Below the pieces are notes generated by a model that saw only the letters and a list, made by a program, of their open reading frames with translations, had not been told where the DNA came from and searched no databases. A stretch of DNA of 64,000 bases from an uncultured Sutterella sp. GTDB lineage: Bacteria; Pseudomonadota; Gammaproteobacteria; Burkholderiales; Burkholderiaceae_F. Location of the stretch: NCBI GenBank assembly GCA_905197905.1, contig CAJKAP010000010.1, positions 1 through 64,000 on the forward strand, written 5' to 3'. A program made the position numbers and the translations under genes. The stretch's first letter is position 1. Every line of letters starts with the position of its first letter. Below are positions 54,201 to 63,575 of this stretch, in pieces.

Positions 54201-55362
54201 TGCAACGCCTGAAGAAGCCACGAGCATCTATAAGGATTTGATTGTCCCGAAGATTGCTGACGATAGCTTGCTCAATTGCAACTCTGGCAATGCTGGCGCG
54301 AACTTCATCTGTAAAGTGTTGAAGGATCCGAAACTTGATGTGGCTGGTAAGACCCGTGTGATCAATTCGGTTGCTCAGATTGCTTTTGCTGGCGGCGCAA
54401 TGGCCACGTCGGCTAACGACATGAGTACGGCAATTGACTCCTTGGAAGGCCGTTTGTCCTTTAAGGATGAAGTTTTCACGCCTGAAGGGTATCTCCGTGA
54501 CATTGGCTTTGGTAGCAACCTTTGGATCGATATGATCGGCGGTAAGCAGTCCTACAAGTCCTTGTCTGCGACGGGTTATTCTAAGGAAGGCTTTAAGACC
54601 GACTCCTATGGCTTCATTGCTGGGTACGACCAGAAGTTGTCCAACAAGCCCATCCTCTTGGGTGGTGCCTTTAGCGTGTTGCGTGGTGACTTGAAGTCTC
54701 GCTCTGGCGAACTTCTCCCGACGACGAGTCAGTATGACTCGTACGGTATCCATGCCTATGGCCTCTGGACGCCGTCTCCTGCGTTGAACTTGGTGGGGAA
54801 TCTCTCCTACATGCACAACTCGGCTGATATTGATCAGACGTTGGAAGGCTCCTACTTCAGCAAGGCCGAAGCCAATGTGGGCACGCGCCTCTTTGCAGCC
54901 AGCCTTCGTGCTGAAACGCACTTGAAGTATGGTGACTTCATTGTGATTCCGCATATTGGCGCTCGCTATATCCACGCCAAGATGTCTGACTTCGCAACGA
55001 AGGTTGATGGTCAGACGATTTGGAATACGTCTTCTGAAGGCGTGAACGCCTTCCAGACGCCAGTAGGTGTCGCTTTGCGTTCTGACTTCCAGACGGCAAG
55101 TGGCTGGGTGGTTCGTCCGCATGCTGACTTGGCGTTTATCCCGACCTTCGGGGATCGTGATTACAGTAGCACCGTGAAAAATGGTAATGCTGTGACGGAC
55201 GGTCTTTCTGCCGAATACTTGAGTAAGTACGCAACGAGCCTCAAGGTTGGTGTGCAGGGTGACTATGGTCCCTCGACGGTTGGTTTGAGCTACCGCGTGA
55301 TCCGTAGCGAACACGGCGGTCTTGATCAAGCGTTGAAGTTGGAATTGCGTCGCGCCTTCTAA
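51274..55362 (+). pseudogene. autotransporter adhesin interrupted by one in-frame TGA
   Basis: The frame encodes about 1360 codons. The N terminus (MNKVFRTLWNAARQCYVVAN) is the extended signal region of type V autotransporters, followed by a hydrophobic core (LMAATLICTLPLGAYAA). At codon 125 (51646-51648) a TGA interrupts an otherwise open frame that continues at once (NNADWWNTSYTYEG) through a beta-helix-like passenger and a C-terminal 12-strand barrel ending LELRRAF. Only this one stop is present. A TGG-to-TGA change of a Trp codon would explain it; readthrough or a sequencing error are alternatives. GTG at 51727 could start a protein without signal, which would not be exported. The start has GGAGA. 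Confidence 0.8.
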
Positions 55363-55420
55363 TCGCGAGTCAACTCTTCCTCTTCGAGAGAGGAGGAAGA
55401 GAGAAAGCGATTCTTTTGAG

Positions 55421-55451
55421 AAACCTCATGGTGAAAAACTGTGAGGTTTTT
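55421..55451 (+). terminator. terminator after the autotransporter
   Basis: AAACCTCA pairs with TGAGGTTT around a loop, with a T-run. A second stem (CTCTTCCTC / GAGGAAGAG) lies just upstream at about 55373-55401. Confidence 0.75.
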
Positions 55452-55497
55452 CGCTTATTCGGAGAAGAAAAAAGAGTTTTGGGAGAAGGGAAAAGAG

Positions 55498-55562
55498 CCC
55501 AGTGTAGGAAGCTGAAGGGAGAGCGAGCACCACCCGGCTCGGCGACTTCACTACACTGGGTG
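55498..55562 (-). terminator. long hairpin downstream of the porin gene
   Basis: CCCAGTGTAG and CTACACTGGG pair over a branched loop; on the minus strand CTCTTTTCCC follows. It is the probable terminator of the leftward porin gene. Confidence 0.55.
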
Positions 55563-55579
55563 GACCAAAAAGGGGATAG

Positions 55580-56677
55580 TTAGAAGCGGTGCGAGATCCC
55601 CATGAAAAGCTGCTGCTGATCGTTTCCAGCGGCATCGATTGCAAAGGGCGCGGAGCTTCCAGCGCCAGGCACTACGACTTTGCTTGAGGCGCTTTCATTT
55701 TGCACGCCTGCAAGACCTACATAGACCTTGGTGCGTTGACTTAACGGATAGTCATAGCGAATGCCATACGAGACGGCATCGGCATGAGAGACCGATTCGT
55801 TCTTGAACATCGCAACACTGGTGAGCAAAGTCCCACCGCCTAAAGGCGTGCTCGTGGCAAGTTGCAGTGCCCACACATCAGGAGAAGTGGCGGTGTCGCG
55901 AGAGAATTTCTTCACGAAAAGAAGAGACGGTTGCGTCCAAGTGCCATTCCAACGAAGCCCAGTTGCCCAATAGGTATCCTTTTCGCGAACCTCAGGCGAT
56001 TTGGAAAGCTGTTCAGTGAAAACTGAGGTTCTCACCATCCACTGAGAAGAGCGGTATTCAAGAGCGATGTTATAAGCGTTACCCATCGTGCTACTCGCGT
56101 AGCCTGTTGCAGTTTTGCTTTCTCCGAATGCGCCAAAGAGTTCGATCTTCCAACCGCCAAAAGAGGGGCTAGTGTAGAGGATGCTGTTGTCGCGTCGCGC
56201 ATTGTCAGACATCGTGTAGACACCACCTAAAAGACTGTCGGTACCAGGCCAGCAATAGCTCCCAATAGCGCTTCCCATACTCATGTAGCCTGGATCCGAA
56301 AGGATAAAGGTCATGAAGTGTGGCGTGTATTGACGCCCAAAGGTGAGACGCCCCCAAGTTTGGCTATCAAGTCCCACCCAAGATTCGCGCTGAAAGAGGT
56401 AGTTATTCCCGCCACCTGGAGGCGCAGAAGTGCCGTCGTCCATCAGAACACCCGCTTCAAGGCGGAAAATAGCCGCAAGGTCTGAAGAAAGCGTCTCTTT
56501 GCCTTCTAGACCAATGAGCGAGGCGTTAGCGCCTCCGCTTTGCACGCCTGTGCTGATATGACCAGAATCGTTATTGATGGCCACATACATGTCAGCAACG
56601 CCGTAGACGCTGACTTCGCTTGCCAGAGCAGAGCTAAAAATGCTTGCTAGAGCGACTGAGAGTAGAGTATTTCGCAT
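55580..56677 (-). CDS. general outer-membrane porin, Burkholderiales type
   Basis: A 365-residue trimeric porin: signal peptide (MRNTLLSVALASIFSSALA), first strand SEVSVYGVADMYVAI, then SLIGLEGKETLSSDLAAIFRLE and VGLDSQTWGRLTFGRQYTP, and the terminal strand ending GISHRF. These are hallmarks of the gram-negative porin family common in Burkholderiales. ATG 56677 has GAGGAG. It lies downstream of the flavoprotein gene on the same strand (83-base gap) and may admit its substrate to the periplasm. Confidence 0.92.
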   Translation of the reverse strand: MRNTLLSVALASIFSSALASEVSVYGVADMYVAINNDSGHISTGVQSGGANASLIGLEGKETLSSDLAAIFRLEAGVLMDDGTSAPPGGGNNYLFQRESWVGLDSQTWGRLTFGRQYTPHFMTFILSDPGYMSMGSAIGSYCWPGTDSLLGGVYTMSDNARRDNSILYTSPSFGGWKIELFGAFGESKTATGYASSTMGNAYNIALEYRSSQWMVRTSVFTEQLSKSPEVREKDTYWATGLRWNGTWTQPSLLFVKKFSRDTATSPDVWALQLATSTPLGGGTLLTSVAMFKNESVSHADAVSYGIRYDYPLSQRTKVYVGLAGVQNESASSKVVVPGAGSSAPFAIDAAGNDQQQLFMGISHRF

Positions 56678-56759
56678 GGTGAATCTCCTCGATACCTCCC
56701 ACTTCTCGCCAGAGGAACACAAAGGACGAGAAGTGAGAAGAGTCTAATCAGGTCAATGC

Positions 56760-58280
56760 TTAGTGAATGCCGATATCTTTCAAAGCCTGAAGAGCGGCAT
56801 TGCGACCAGAGAAGGAGGACCAGCCAAAGGCGTGACCAGAGGTCCACACACCGTAGGTATCTCCATAGAGACCACCCACGTCAACACCAGCAGCGTAGAG
56901 ACCTGGGATCGGCGCATCGTTCTTATCCACGACATGGAATTCCGGGTCGATACGAATGCCACCCAAAGAGGTGTAGTGGAACGGGAAGAGCTTAATGGCG
57001 TAGTACGTACCACCATCGATTTCACGCAAATACTTGCGGGACTTTTGCATCTGAAGGTCAAACCCAGTCTTGGCGTAGCCGTTATAGGTTTTCACCGTGG
57101 CTTCCAAGTTCTTAGCAGGCACACCCATCTTCTTGGCTAAATCAGAGAGCGACTTTGCGCTCACAAAGGTGGAACCATTGGCTTCCAAGGCGGTCTTCAT
57201 TTCGTCGCGCAACTTCGGCAACTTGTCGAGCACAGGGACAATTACGCCAATACCGTTGTCAATCCCTTCACGCTGTACATAGTCGACCGATTTATCGTTC
57301 CAGATGGCCCAAGCCGTATTGCCCGTCTGAGAGGCAATTGCGTTACCCGCGTTCGGGAAGCTGAAGGCTTCGGTTTCATCCACAAAGCGCTTGCCCTGAG
57401 AGTTCACCCACAAGTTAAAGGGCTGCCAGCTCATGCAATAGATCGCGCCTGGGAACTGGATACCTTTACCTTCCACACCCGTGTGAAGCATTAAGGTCAT
57501 CGGCGTTTTCGCGCCACCTGCCGCCCAAGCCATGGAAATCCCATCGCCTGTCTTATTAAACTGCACAGAGGCCTTGAAGACAGCAGGATCGAGCCCTAAC
57601 CATTCCTTAATCTTTTCGGGACTATTACCAAAACCACCCGTGGCAATAATCGTGGCTTTACTCTTAATCGTGATCGTATCGCCCTTTCGGTTCTTAGCTT
57701 TGACGCCCACAACACGACCATTTTCTTGAATTAAGGACTGGGCCGGAGTGGAGGTAAGAATCGTGGCACCAGCTTCTTTTGCCTTATCAAAAAGGAGTTT
57801 GATATAAGCTTCACCGTGCACAATGCCTTTATAGTCACCCACCACGTGCCACGTCGGGGCGTCTTTCGGCGTCATTGCGATTGGTTCAAACTGCATACCG
57901 TGAGCGGCCAACCAGTCGAGGTTTTCAGCAGAACCCCAGTAGTAGCGGTGCGTGAGTTCTGGGTCGGCCTTGAAGTGGGAGTATTCCATCGTGTACTTCC
58001 ACATTTCTTCTTTGGTAAGACCAATGCTCTTACCGCGTTGCCAACGGCTTTCTACGGCAAAAAGGCCTTCAGCCGCGTTAGCACCACCACCAACGAGGCC
58101 GTTCTTTTCGAGAACGATCACTTTGGCCCCTTTTTCAGCGGCTTGCACTGCGGCTGGCATACCAGCGGCACCAGCGCCGACGACCACAAGGTCTGCTTCC
58201 ATCGTTTGGTCTTCTGCCATAGCGAGTGGTGCAGAGAGCATCGCTGACATCGCGAGGAGGAGTTTGGTTTTCTTTTGCAT
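56760..58280 (-). CDS. exported FAD flavoprotein reductase (fumarate reductase-like)
   Basis: A 506-residue periplasmic flavoprotein: Sec signal (cut near AMA-ED), FAD-binding VVVGAGAAGMPAAVQAAEKG, LEKNGLVGGGANAAEG, and a C-terminal GLYAAGVDVGGLYGDTYGVW. It lacks the FMN domain and hemes of the full flavocytochrome, so it needs a separate electron donor. The substrate is unknown. ATG 58280 (MQKKTKLLLAM) has AAGGA. The gene is divergent from a Crp/Fnr-like regulator, with twin inverted repeats between them. Confidence 0.88.
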   Translation of the reverse strand: MQKKTKLLLAMSAMLSAPLAMAEDQTMEADLVVVGAGAAGMPAAVQAAEKGAKVIVLEKNGLVGGGANAAEGLFAVESRWQRGKSIGLTKEEMWKYTMEYSHFKADPELTHRYYWGSAENLDWLAAHGMQFEPIAMTPKDAPTWHVVGDYKGIVHGEAYIKLLFDKAKEAGATILTSTPAQSLIQENGRVVGVKAKNRKGDTITIKSKATIIATGGFGNSPEKIKEWLGLDPAVFKASVQFNKTGDGISMAWAAGGAKTPMTLMLHTGVEGKGIQFPGAIYCMSWQPFNLWVNSQGKRFVDETEAFSFPNAGNAIASQTGNTAWAIWNDKSVDYVQREGIDNGIGVIVPVLDKLPKLRDEMKTALEANGSTFVSAKSLSDLAKKMGVPAKNLEATVKTYNGYAKTGFDLQMQKSRKYLREIDGGTYYAIKLFPFHYTSLGGIRIDPEFHVVDKNDAPIPGLYAAGVDVGGLYGDTYGVWTSGHAFGWSSFSGRNAALQALKDIGIH

Positions 58281-58432
58281 TTTGCGTTTTCCTTTAGGTA
58301 AAAAGAGCGGACACCGAGGAATACGGAGACAGTCTTTGGGTGCGGCTCTAAGCTTGGACATACCTTTGTGAGTTGAGCACTTATCGCGCTCTGAGGTATG
58401 CCTTTAATCTAAAGGGAGATTTTTCTGACGTC

Positions 58433-58487
58433 TGTTGGCTAGACAACACTAGGAGAGGGAGTAGAGAAAAGTGTTGGACAGACAACA
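58433..58487. promoter_or_regulatory. twin inverted-repeat operators TGTTGG-N2-AGACAACA
   Basis: TGTTGGCTAGACAACA (58433-58448) and TGTTGGACAGACAACA (58472-58487) share 14 of 16 bases and the inverted arms TGTTG/CAACA. They are 39 bases apart, in the gap between the flavoprotein gene and the Crp/Fnr-like gene. They are the likely binding sites of that regulator. Confidence 0.65.
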
Positions 58488-58558
58488 AATGCTTCGATTA
58501 GCATGATGAATAACAAAAACATCAGGACCAATTTTGTTTTTTCTAGAGACCAAACACC

Positions 58559-59296
58559 ATGAGACAAGTCTTTTTGCAAAGCCCGTGGATTCACCCTGCA
58601 GAGCCCGGCCCTCTGCGAGAAATTATTGAAAAGCATGGTCGTCGTGTCTCGGTACAAACGGGAACGGCACTCCCTCACGGTGAGGGACATAGCTATGTTG
58701 GACTCTTAGAGAAAGGGCTAGGCGCTTTCACCTTTGAAGACCAATTAGGGAAACGCCATATTTTTGCGATCATTATTCCTGGACGTGTCTTTGGGGATCT
58801 TGATGGTCTGACACGGGCGCATCTCAATTTGAAGGGCGAGGTGATTCGCGCTTCGAGTGTCATTTTGCTTGAACGCGACCGCTGGGAGAAGGCTCTCTCT
58901 GAGTCACCTGAACTCCTAATGCTTTACGCGAAAAATGCAATGCAAAAGCAGGAATCTCAGATGGAAGGGATGATTGCGAATTTCACGATGGATTTGAGTT
59001 CTCGTGTGCGTGCACTGCTACGCGCTGTGATTGAGGCTTATTACCCAGTGAAAGAGCAAGATTGGAATCCTCTCCCCATCAAACTCTCTGTGACGGAAAT
59101 TAGTGAAACCGTTGCCGCCAATCGTTCTTCTGTGAGTTTACTTATTTCTGAGTGGGCGCAAGCCGATCTTGTACGCCGTGATGGACGCCGAATTATCGTG
59201 CATGGGAAGTTGTTGAGCCAAGTCTACGATTGGATCGATCGCGTACCGCCAGATGATTTATCGATTCCGGATCCAATCTTTTTTGGAGGAAGTTAG
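58559..59296 (+). CDS. Crp/Fnr-family transcriptional regulator
   Basis: A 245-residue regulator with an N-terminal cyclic-nucleotide-type beta-barrel (HSYVGLLEKGLGAFTFEDQLGK, IIIPGRVFGDLDGL), a dimer helix and a C-terminal winged helix (SVTEISETVAANRSSVSLLISEWAQADLVRRDGRR). It has no N-terminal cysteine cluster, so it is not an oxygen-sensing Fnr. Its ligand may be a substrate of the flavoprotein encoded divergently. Confidence 0.88.
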   Translation: MRQVFLQSPWIHPAEPGPLREIIEKHGRRVSVQTGTALPHGEGHSYVGLLEKGLGAFTFEDQLGKRHIFAIIIPGRVFGDLDGLTRAHLNLKGEVIRASSVILLERDRWEKALSESPELLMLYAKNAMQKQESQMEGMIANFTMDLSSRVRALLRAVIEAYYPVKEQDWNPLPIKLSVTEISETVAANRSSVSLLISEWAQADLVRRDGRRIIVHGKLLSQVYDWIDRVPPDDLSIPDPIFFGGS

Positions 59297-59397
59297 TCCG
59301 TTTAGGCTTTTTTCCTAAGAGCTACAGAATGAGCAAGGCAGTACAATAAAAACTTCATTCATAGATGAGAAAAGACTGATTTGACCGCTTCATTTCG

Positions 59398-61287
59398 ATG
59401 GCTCGCATGATGCTTCAACATTTTTTGAATTCCCACAATAAAACATTGACTCAGAGTCGGAATGCGCTCTGTGGAAAGATTTTTGCTGTCTGCCTGTTTA
59501 GTATTTTGAGTCTGTTCGTCTGTTTGGACGGGAAAGCAAACGAGTCTGACCGTGAAATGGAGCGCCTAGCACCGCAAGAATTACGCATTGGATACTCTAG
59601 TTCAATGGATCCAAACGTATATATCGACGTTGTAACTCCTTTGATTGACGCGCTACAACAAAAATTTCCCACTACTTTAGTGCGTACTCAAGAATTGCCA
59701 TCAGGAGAAACAACTGCGCAAGAAATTTCCAAGATGGACTTCCTTTTACTTTCGGGGGCTGAGGCGAGAATTTTTGATGAGACCACCTTCTTTCCAGTTG
59801 CTACCTGGCAATCTGCGGGGTCAAAGGAGATAAATCAGTCGATAGGCTCGGTATTTGTTGTCAAAAAAGATTCTCCCATCCATAAACTGGTGGATATGAA
59901 GAGTAAAAGTGTCGCGGCGACTGATTCACAATCTTTTGAAGGTTGGTTGATAGCCATGAATACCATCGCCAAAGCTGGGTTTCAGTGGGAAAACTTTTTC
60001 TCTGCTAAAACCTTCACACACTGGCAGTATCCAGATGTATTAACGTTGGTAGAAGTAGGAATGGTTGATGTAGGTGTTCTTCCAACCTGTACCTTAGAAC
60101 GAGCAATATCTCAAGGAGCTTTACTTCCCAATATTTTGCGTGTAGTGAACGATCAAACTGAACCAGGTAAAGATAAGTGCCAGCGCTCGACCGAACTTTT
60201 TCCTGGAATGCAGTTAGTCGCGCTACCCCATGTGTCTCCAGACGTAGTAAAAAACGTAATGTTGTCGTTGTTTTCTATGCCCAATCAAGAAGGTGGAGCT
60301 AAATGGCTACCTAATAACGATACATCACGAGTGATGCAATTAATGGAGAATTTACACATAGGTCCATATGCATACCTCAAAGAGTTTTCGCTACGTGCCT
60401 TATGGAAGAGGTATCAATCATGGGTGTTACTTGCATTAGCGGTAGTGGTCTTTTTAGTGCTAGACATTGTGCGAGTGAACCGTATCGTTAAGCGACGGAC
60501 AGAGGAATTAGAGGAAGAAAGCCAAGCACGTCAGCGAGCATCTGATGCGCTTGAAGCGAGCCAAAATAGGCTAGCGCTTTTAGAACGTGCAAGTATGGTT
60601 AGCCAACTATCGACGATGATCGCGCACGATATTAAACAACCGCTCACGATTGTGGTGAATTATCTGAATGGATTGAAACTGCTTTTAGACCAGGGGAAAG
60701 TGGATATCCCGCTGTTTAGTCGTACGATGGGGCAAGTGGTGAAGGAAGCGTATCGTGCAAGCGATATTATCGAGCGCGTACGTGAGGTAAATCGTCGAGA
60801 TTGGGCAAGTAGAAGTCGACTAGATTTGGTTGCTCTGGTAGGCCGAGTTTTAGAGTATGCCAAATTACCTCTTGAGAAGATCTCGTTGCCTAACGAAGCT
60901 TGGATTGTGGGGAATGCCTTGGAGATTGAGTTAGTCGTGCTTAATTTATTGAGGAATGCTAAGGTGGCCGCTAACTCTCCGGGTGGCGGTAGAAATGTAC
61001 AGCTAAAACTAGAGAAAGATGATAGAGAAATCTGGCTCACCGTTATAGATGATGGACCACCTATCTCAGATGCTGTTTTTTCTCAATTAGGAAAAGTGAC
61101 TCGCAGTAGTAAACCAGATGGGATGGGATATGGGTTAGCGATTGCGTCCTCTATCATGGAAGCCCACCGTGGTCATATGGTGTTTGCCCGCCAAAAACCG
61201 CAAGGGCTGATTGCTCAGTTGGTATTTCCGTTGGCTGAAGAACGCGAATCTCCTAGTCCTTCCCAGAATACTTCTGAAGGAGCTTGA
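59398..61287 (+). CDS. TtrS-like sensor histidine kinase, second copy
   Basis: A 629-residue kinase with the same layout as the one at 7479: signal/membrane helix (~26-44), periplasmic PhnD-like domain (~58-330, QELRIGYSSSMDPNVYID), membrane helix (SWVLLALAVVVFLVLDIV), dimerisation domain with His410 in IAHDIKQPL, and ATPase motifs NLLRNAKVA and GMGYGLAIA. The periplasmic part differs clearly from the first copy, so the signal is likely different. The exact start is uncertain (Met codons at 59398, 59407, 59410). It is followed by a regulator and a flavoprotein in a tight operon. Confidence 0.85.
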   Translation: MARMMLQHFLNSHNKTLTQSRNALCGKIFAVCLFSILSLFVCLDGKANESDREMERLAPQELRIGYSSSMDPNVYIDVVTPLIDALQQKFPTTLVRTQELPSGETTAQEISKMDFLLLSGAEARIFDETTFFPVATWQSAGSKEINQSIGSVFVVKKDSPIHKLVDMKSKSVAATDSQSFEGWLIAMNTIAKAGFQWENFFSAKTFTHWQYPDVLTLVEVGMVDVGVLPTCTLERAISQGALLPNILRVVNDQTEPGKDKCQRSTELFPGMQLVALPHVSPDVVKNVMLSLFSMPNQEGGAKWLPNNDTSRVMQLMENLHIGPYAYLKEFSLRALWKRYQSWVLLALAVVVFLVLDIVRVNRIVKRRTEELEEESQARQRASDALEASQNRLALLERASMVSQLSTMIAHDIKQPLTIVVNYLNGLKLLLDQGKVDIPLFSRTMGQVVKEAYRASDIIERVREVNRRDWASRSRLDLVALVGRVLEYAKLPLEKISLPNEAWIVGNALEIELVVLNLLRNAKVAANSPGGGRNVQLKLEKDDREIWLTVIDDGPPISDAVFSQLGKVTRSSKPDGMGYGLAIASSIMEAHRGHMVFARQKPQGLIAQLVFPLAEERESPSPSQNTSEGA

Positions 61288-61290
61288 TAA

Positions 61291-61920
61291 ATGACTATCT
61301 CTACTCCATTGATCCGTATAGTTGATGATGATCCCGTTGTTGCAGACTCTCTCCGCTTTTACTTGGAAGTCTCTGGATTTCAAGTACAAGCCTATGAAAG
61401 CGGAGAAGTTTTTTTTGAACGAGATGATCTGAATAAAACAGGATGTGTGCTTTTAGACGTTCGCATGCCAACAATGAGCGGTCTTGAGTTTCAAGATATC
61501 TTTATTGAGCGACATACAGATTTGCCCATAGTGTTTTTATCTGCCCATGCAGACATTAGTATGGCTGTGGAAGCAGTACGAAAGGGTGCTTCTGGGTTTG
61601 TGACCAAACCACCGAAAACAGATTTACTTCTCGCGGAAATTCAAAAAGCAGTAGCGCTTCATGAAGATCGCAAAAAAATGCGCAAAGAACTCATGGAAAT
61701 AGAGGCACAGTTATCGCAACTGACACCAGCAGAAGTTGAAACAGCTCAACTGATTGCTAAAGGACTTTCCAATACAGAAATTGCTTCTTTAATGGGATTA
61801 GCAGAGGTAACAGTAAGACGTCGTCGTATGGATATTGGAGATAAATTGGATGCTCGCAATGCGGTTGAAGTTGGAGATTTATTCCGCTGGCGACAGACAT
61901 ATCAGGAGACGCTACCATGA
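61291..61920 (+). CDS. TtrR/FixJ-type response regulator, second copy
   Basis: A 209-residue regulator with receiver (VDDDPVVADS, phospho-acceptor Asp56 in CVLLDVRMPTMSG, TKPP) and LuxR-type helix-turn-helix (QLIAKGLSNTEIASLMGLAE, VTVRRRRMDIGDKL). The start lies 3 bases after the kinase stop, and its stop overlaps the start of the flavoprotein (ATGA), so the three are translationally coupled. Confidence 0.88.
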   Translation: MTISTPLIRIVDDDPVVADSLRFYLEVSGFQVQAYESGEVFFERDDLNKTGCVLLDVRMPTMSGLEFQDIFIERHTDLPIVFLSAHADISMAVEAVRKGASGFVTKPPKTDLLLAEIQKAVALHEDRKKMRKELMEIEAQLSQLTPAEVETAQLIAKGLSNTEIASLMGLAEVTVRRRRMDIGDKLDARNAVEVGDLFRWRQTYQETLP

Positions 61921-63395
61921 CCATAAAACAACCCAGTTTCTGGTTGTGCTTAGTTTCTTTAAGCACATGTAGTTTCATGCTGCTCGCTCAAACTATTCCA
62001 ACAGAGGTTGACGTAGTTGTTGTGGGAGCGGGAGGAGCAGGGCTTTCAGCAGCGACTACTCTGGCTCAAGGAGGGAAGACAGTAGTTGTTTTAGAAAAAA
62101 TGCCTTCAATTGGTGGCAATACACTACGTGCGGGAGGTTTCTTCAACGCGGTAGACCCAGACCATGAACCACTGAGTGACACAAAAGATAGTGAAGAGCG
62201 TTACTTTGAGCAAATGATGGCTTCGGGGGGAGGAGAAAATTCACCCGAAGTAGTGCGTGCACTTGCACATTACGCGTATCCCACCATGCAATGGCTCGAA
62301 AGTTTAGGGATGCAGTTTCATGAAACAACTGTAGCAGTTTGGGGGGCGGAATGGCCCAGAGGACATAAATCTAAAGAATCGCGAGGTCAGGGGTATATTC
62401 GAGTCTTATCGGGAGAGTTATTAAAGCGCGGGGGACAAATTTTCACAAGTCAGTCTGTTGTGGGGTTGATGACGAATTCTCAAGGGCGCGTTACAGGGGT
62501 AGAGACAACTTCAACGCGAGGTGACAAACAATCAACAACGATACGCGCTAAAGAGGCAGTCGTACTTGCGGCTGGCGGTTTTTCCTCCAACCCCACGATG
62601 ATTAAAGAATATGCGCCACAATGGGCCAATCTGACAACTGATAACAATCCAGGGAATACAGGAGACTTATTGCCACTAGCACAAGGGGTGGGAGCTCAAT
62701 TGGTAGGGCTTAAAAATGTCCAGGTTGTGCCTGGGAGACCTATGGGGCAAACTTTTCAAGTCAGGTTAGATTTAGATATTTCTCGTTCCATTCTTGTGGA
62801 TGGAGAGGGGAAACATGTGATTGATGAAGACGCCCCCAGGAATCAGCTCGCAAAGGCCGTTATGGAACGAGAGGCAAGCGGTGTCTATACGCTAACAGAT
62901 CAAGCCACAGTCAATACCTTTGATGCTGTTTCTAAACGTGATGTATATCGTGGCTTAGAGACAGGAGCTGCATTAAGAGCAATGACTTTGTCGGAGTTAG
63001 CGCGTCGGATGAAAATGAATGAAGAAGAGTTGCAACAAGCGGTAGATAACTTTAACCAGTCAGTGAAAGAAAAAACAGGAAAATGTGCGCGTTTGCCTTG
63101 TCATCCGATAGAGGTTCCTCCATTTTGGGCGGCACCAGTAGTGATGAGCATTCATTCTACTTTAGGTGGTGTGAAGATCAATGAATTTGGCGAAGTATTG
63201 AATCAGCAAAATTTACCCATTCCCGGGCTTTTTGCAGCTGGTGAAGTGACAGGCAATGTACATGGTGAAAATCGGTTAGGGGGGAATGGTATCGCAGATG
63301 CAATTACCTTTGGGCGCATTGCAGGGCAAAGAATTCTTTCATTGTCCTCCAAGACGATTGAGGACAAGCGGTCTTCAACAGATATCAGCAAATAA
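61917..63395 (+). CDS. exported FAD flavoprotein reductase coupled to a two-component system
   Basis: A 492-residue flavoprotein with a signal peptide (WLCLVSLSTCSFMLLAQ) and the fumarate-reductase-like fold: VVVVGAGGAGLSAATTLAQG, LEKMPSIGGNTLRAGG, and AAGEVTGNVHGENRLGGNG near the end. It has no FMN or heme domain. Coupling to the sensor and regulator suggests that its substrate, or a related compound, is what the sensor detects. Confidence 0.87.
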   Translation: MTIKQPSFWLCLVSLSTCSFMLLAQTIPTEVDVVVVGAGGAGLSAATTLAQGGKTVVVLEKMPSIGGNTLRAGGFFNAVDPDHEPLSDTKDSEERYFEQMMASGGGENSPEVVRALAHYAYPTMQWLESLGMQFHETTVAVWGAEWPRGHKSKESRGQGYIRVLSGELLKRGGQIFTSQSVVGLMTNSQGRVTGVETTSTRGDKQSTTIRAKEAVVLAAGGFSSNPTMIKEYAPQWANLTTDNNPGNTGDLLPLAQGVGAQLVGLKNVQVVPGRPMGQTFQVRLDLDISRSILVDGEGKHVIDEDAPRNQLAKAVMEREASGVYTLTDQATVNTFDAVSKRDVYRGLETGAALRAMTLSELARRMKMNEEELQQAVDNFNQSVKEKTGKCARLPCHPIEVPPFWAAPVVMSIHSTLGGVKINEFGEVLNQQNLPIPGLFAAGEVTGNVHGENRLGGNGIADAITFGRIAGQRILSLSSKTIEDKRSSTDISK

Positions 63396-63575
63396 AGCAT
63401 ACAAGATAAGTTTGCTCTACTAGTAAATTCTTCGATCACAAAATTGAAGATTTGTCAAGATCCAATTGTTGTTGTCGGAAATACTTCCACTTTGTACTCT
63501 GGAGGTAAAGGCGAGTTGGATAGATCGTAATACGCGCGCTATCTGCTCAGACAAGTACAGTTAGGAGACATGACA

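Noticed and set aside
53509..55329. A 606-codon open frame antisense to the autotransporter
   Set aside because: The autotransporter passenger and barrel lie on the other strand; the antisense product has no recognisable features.
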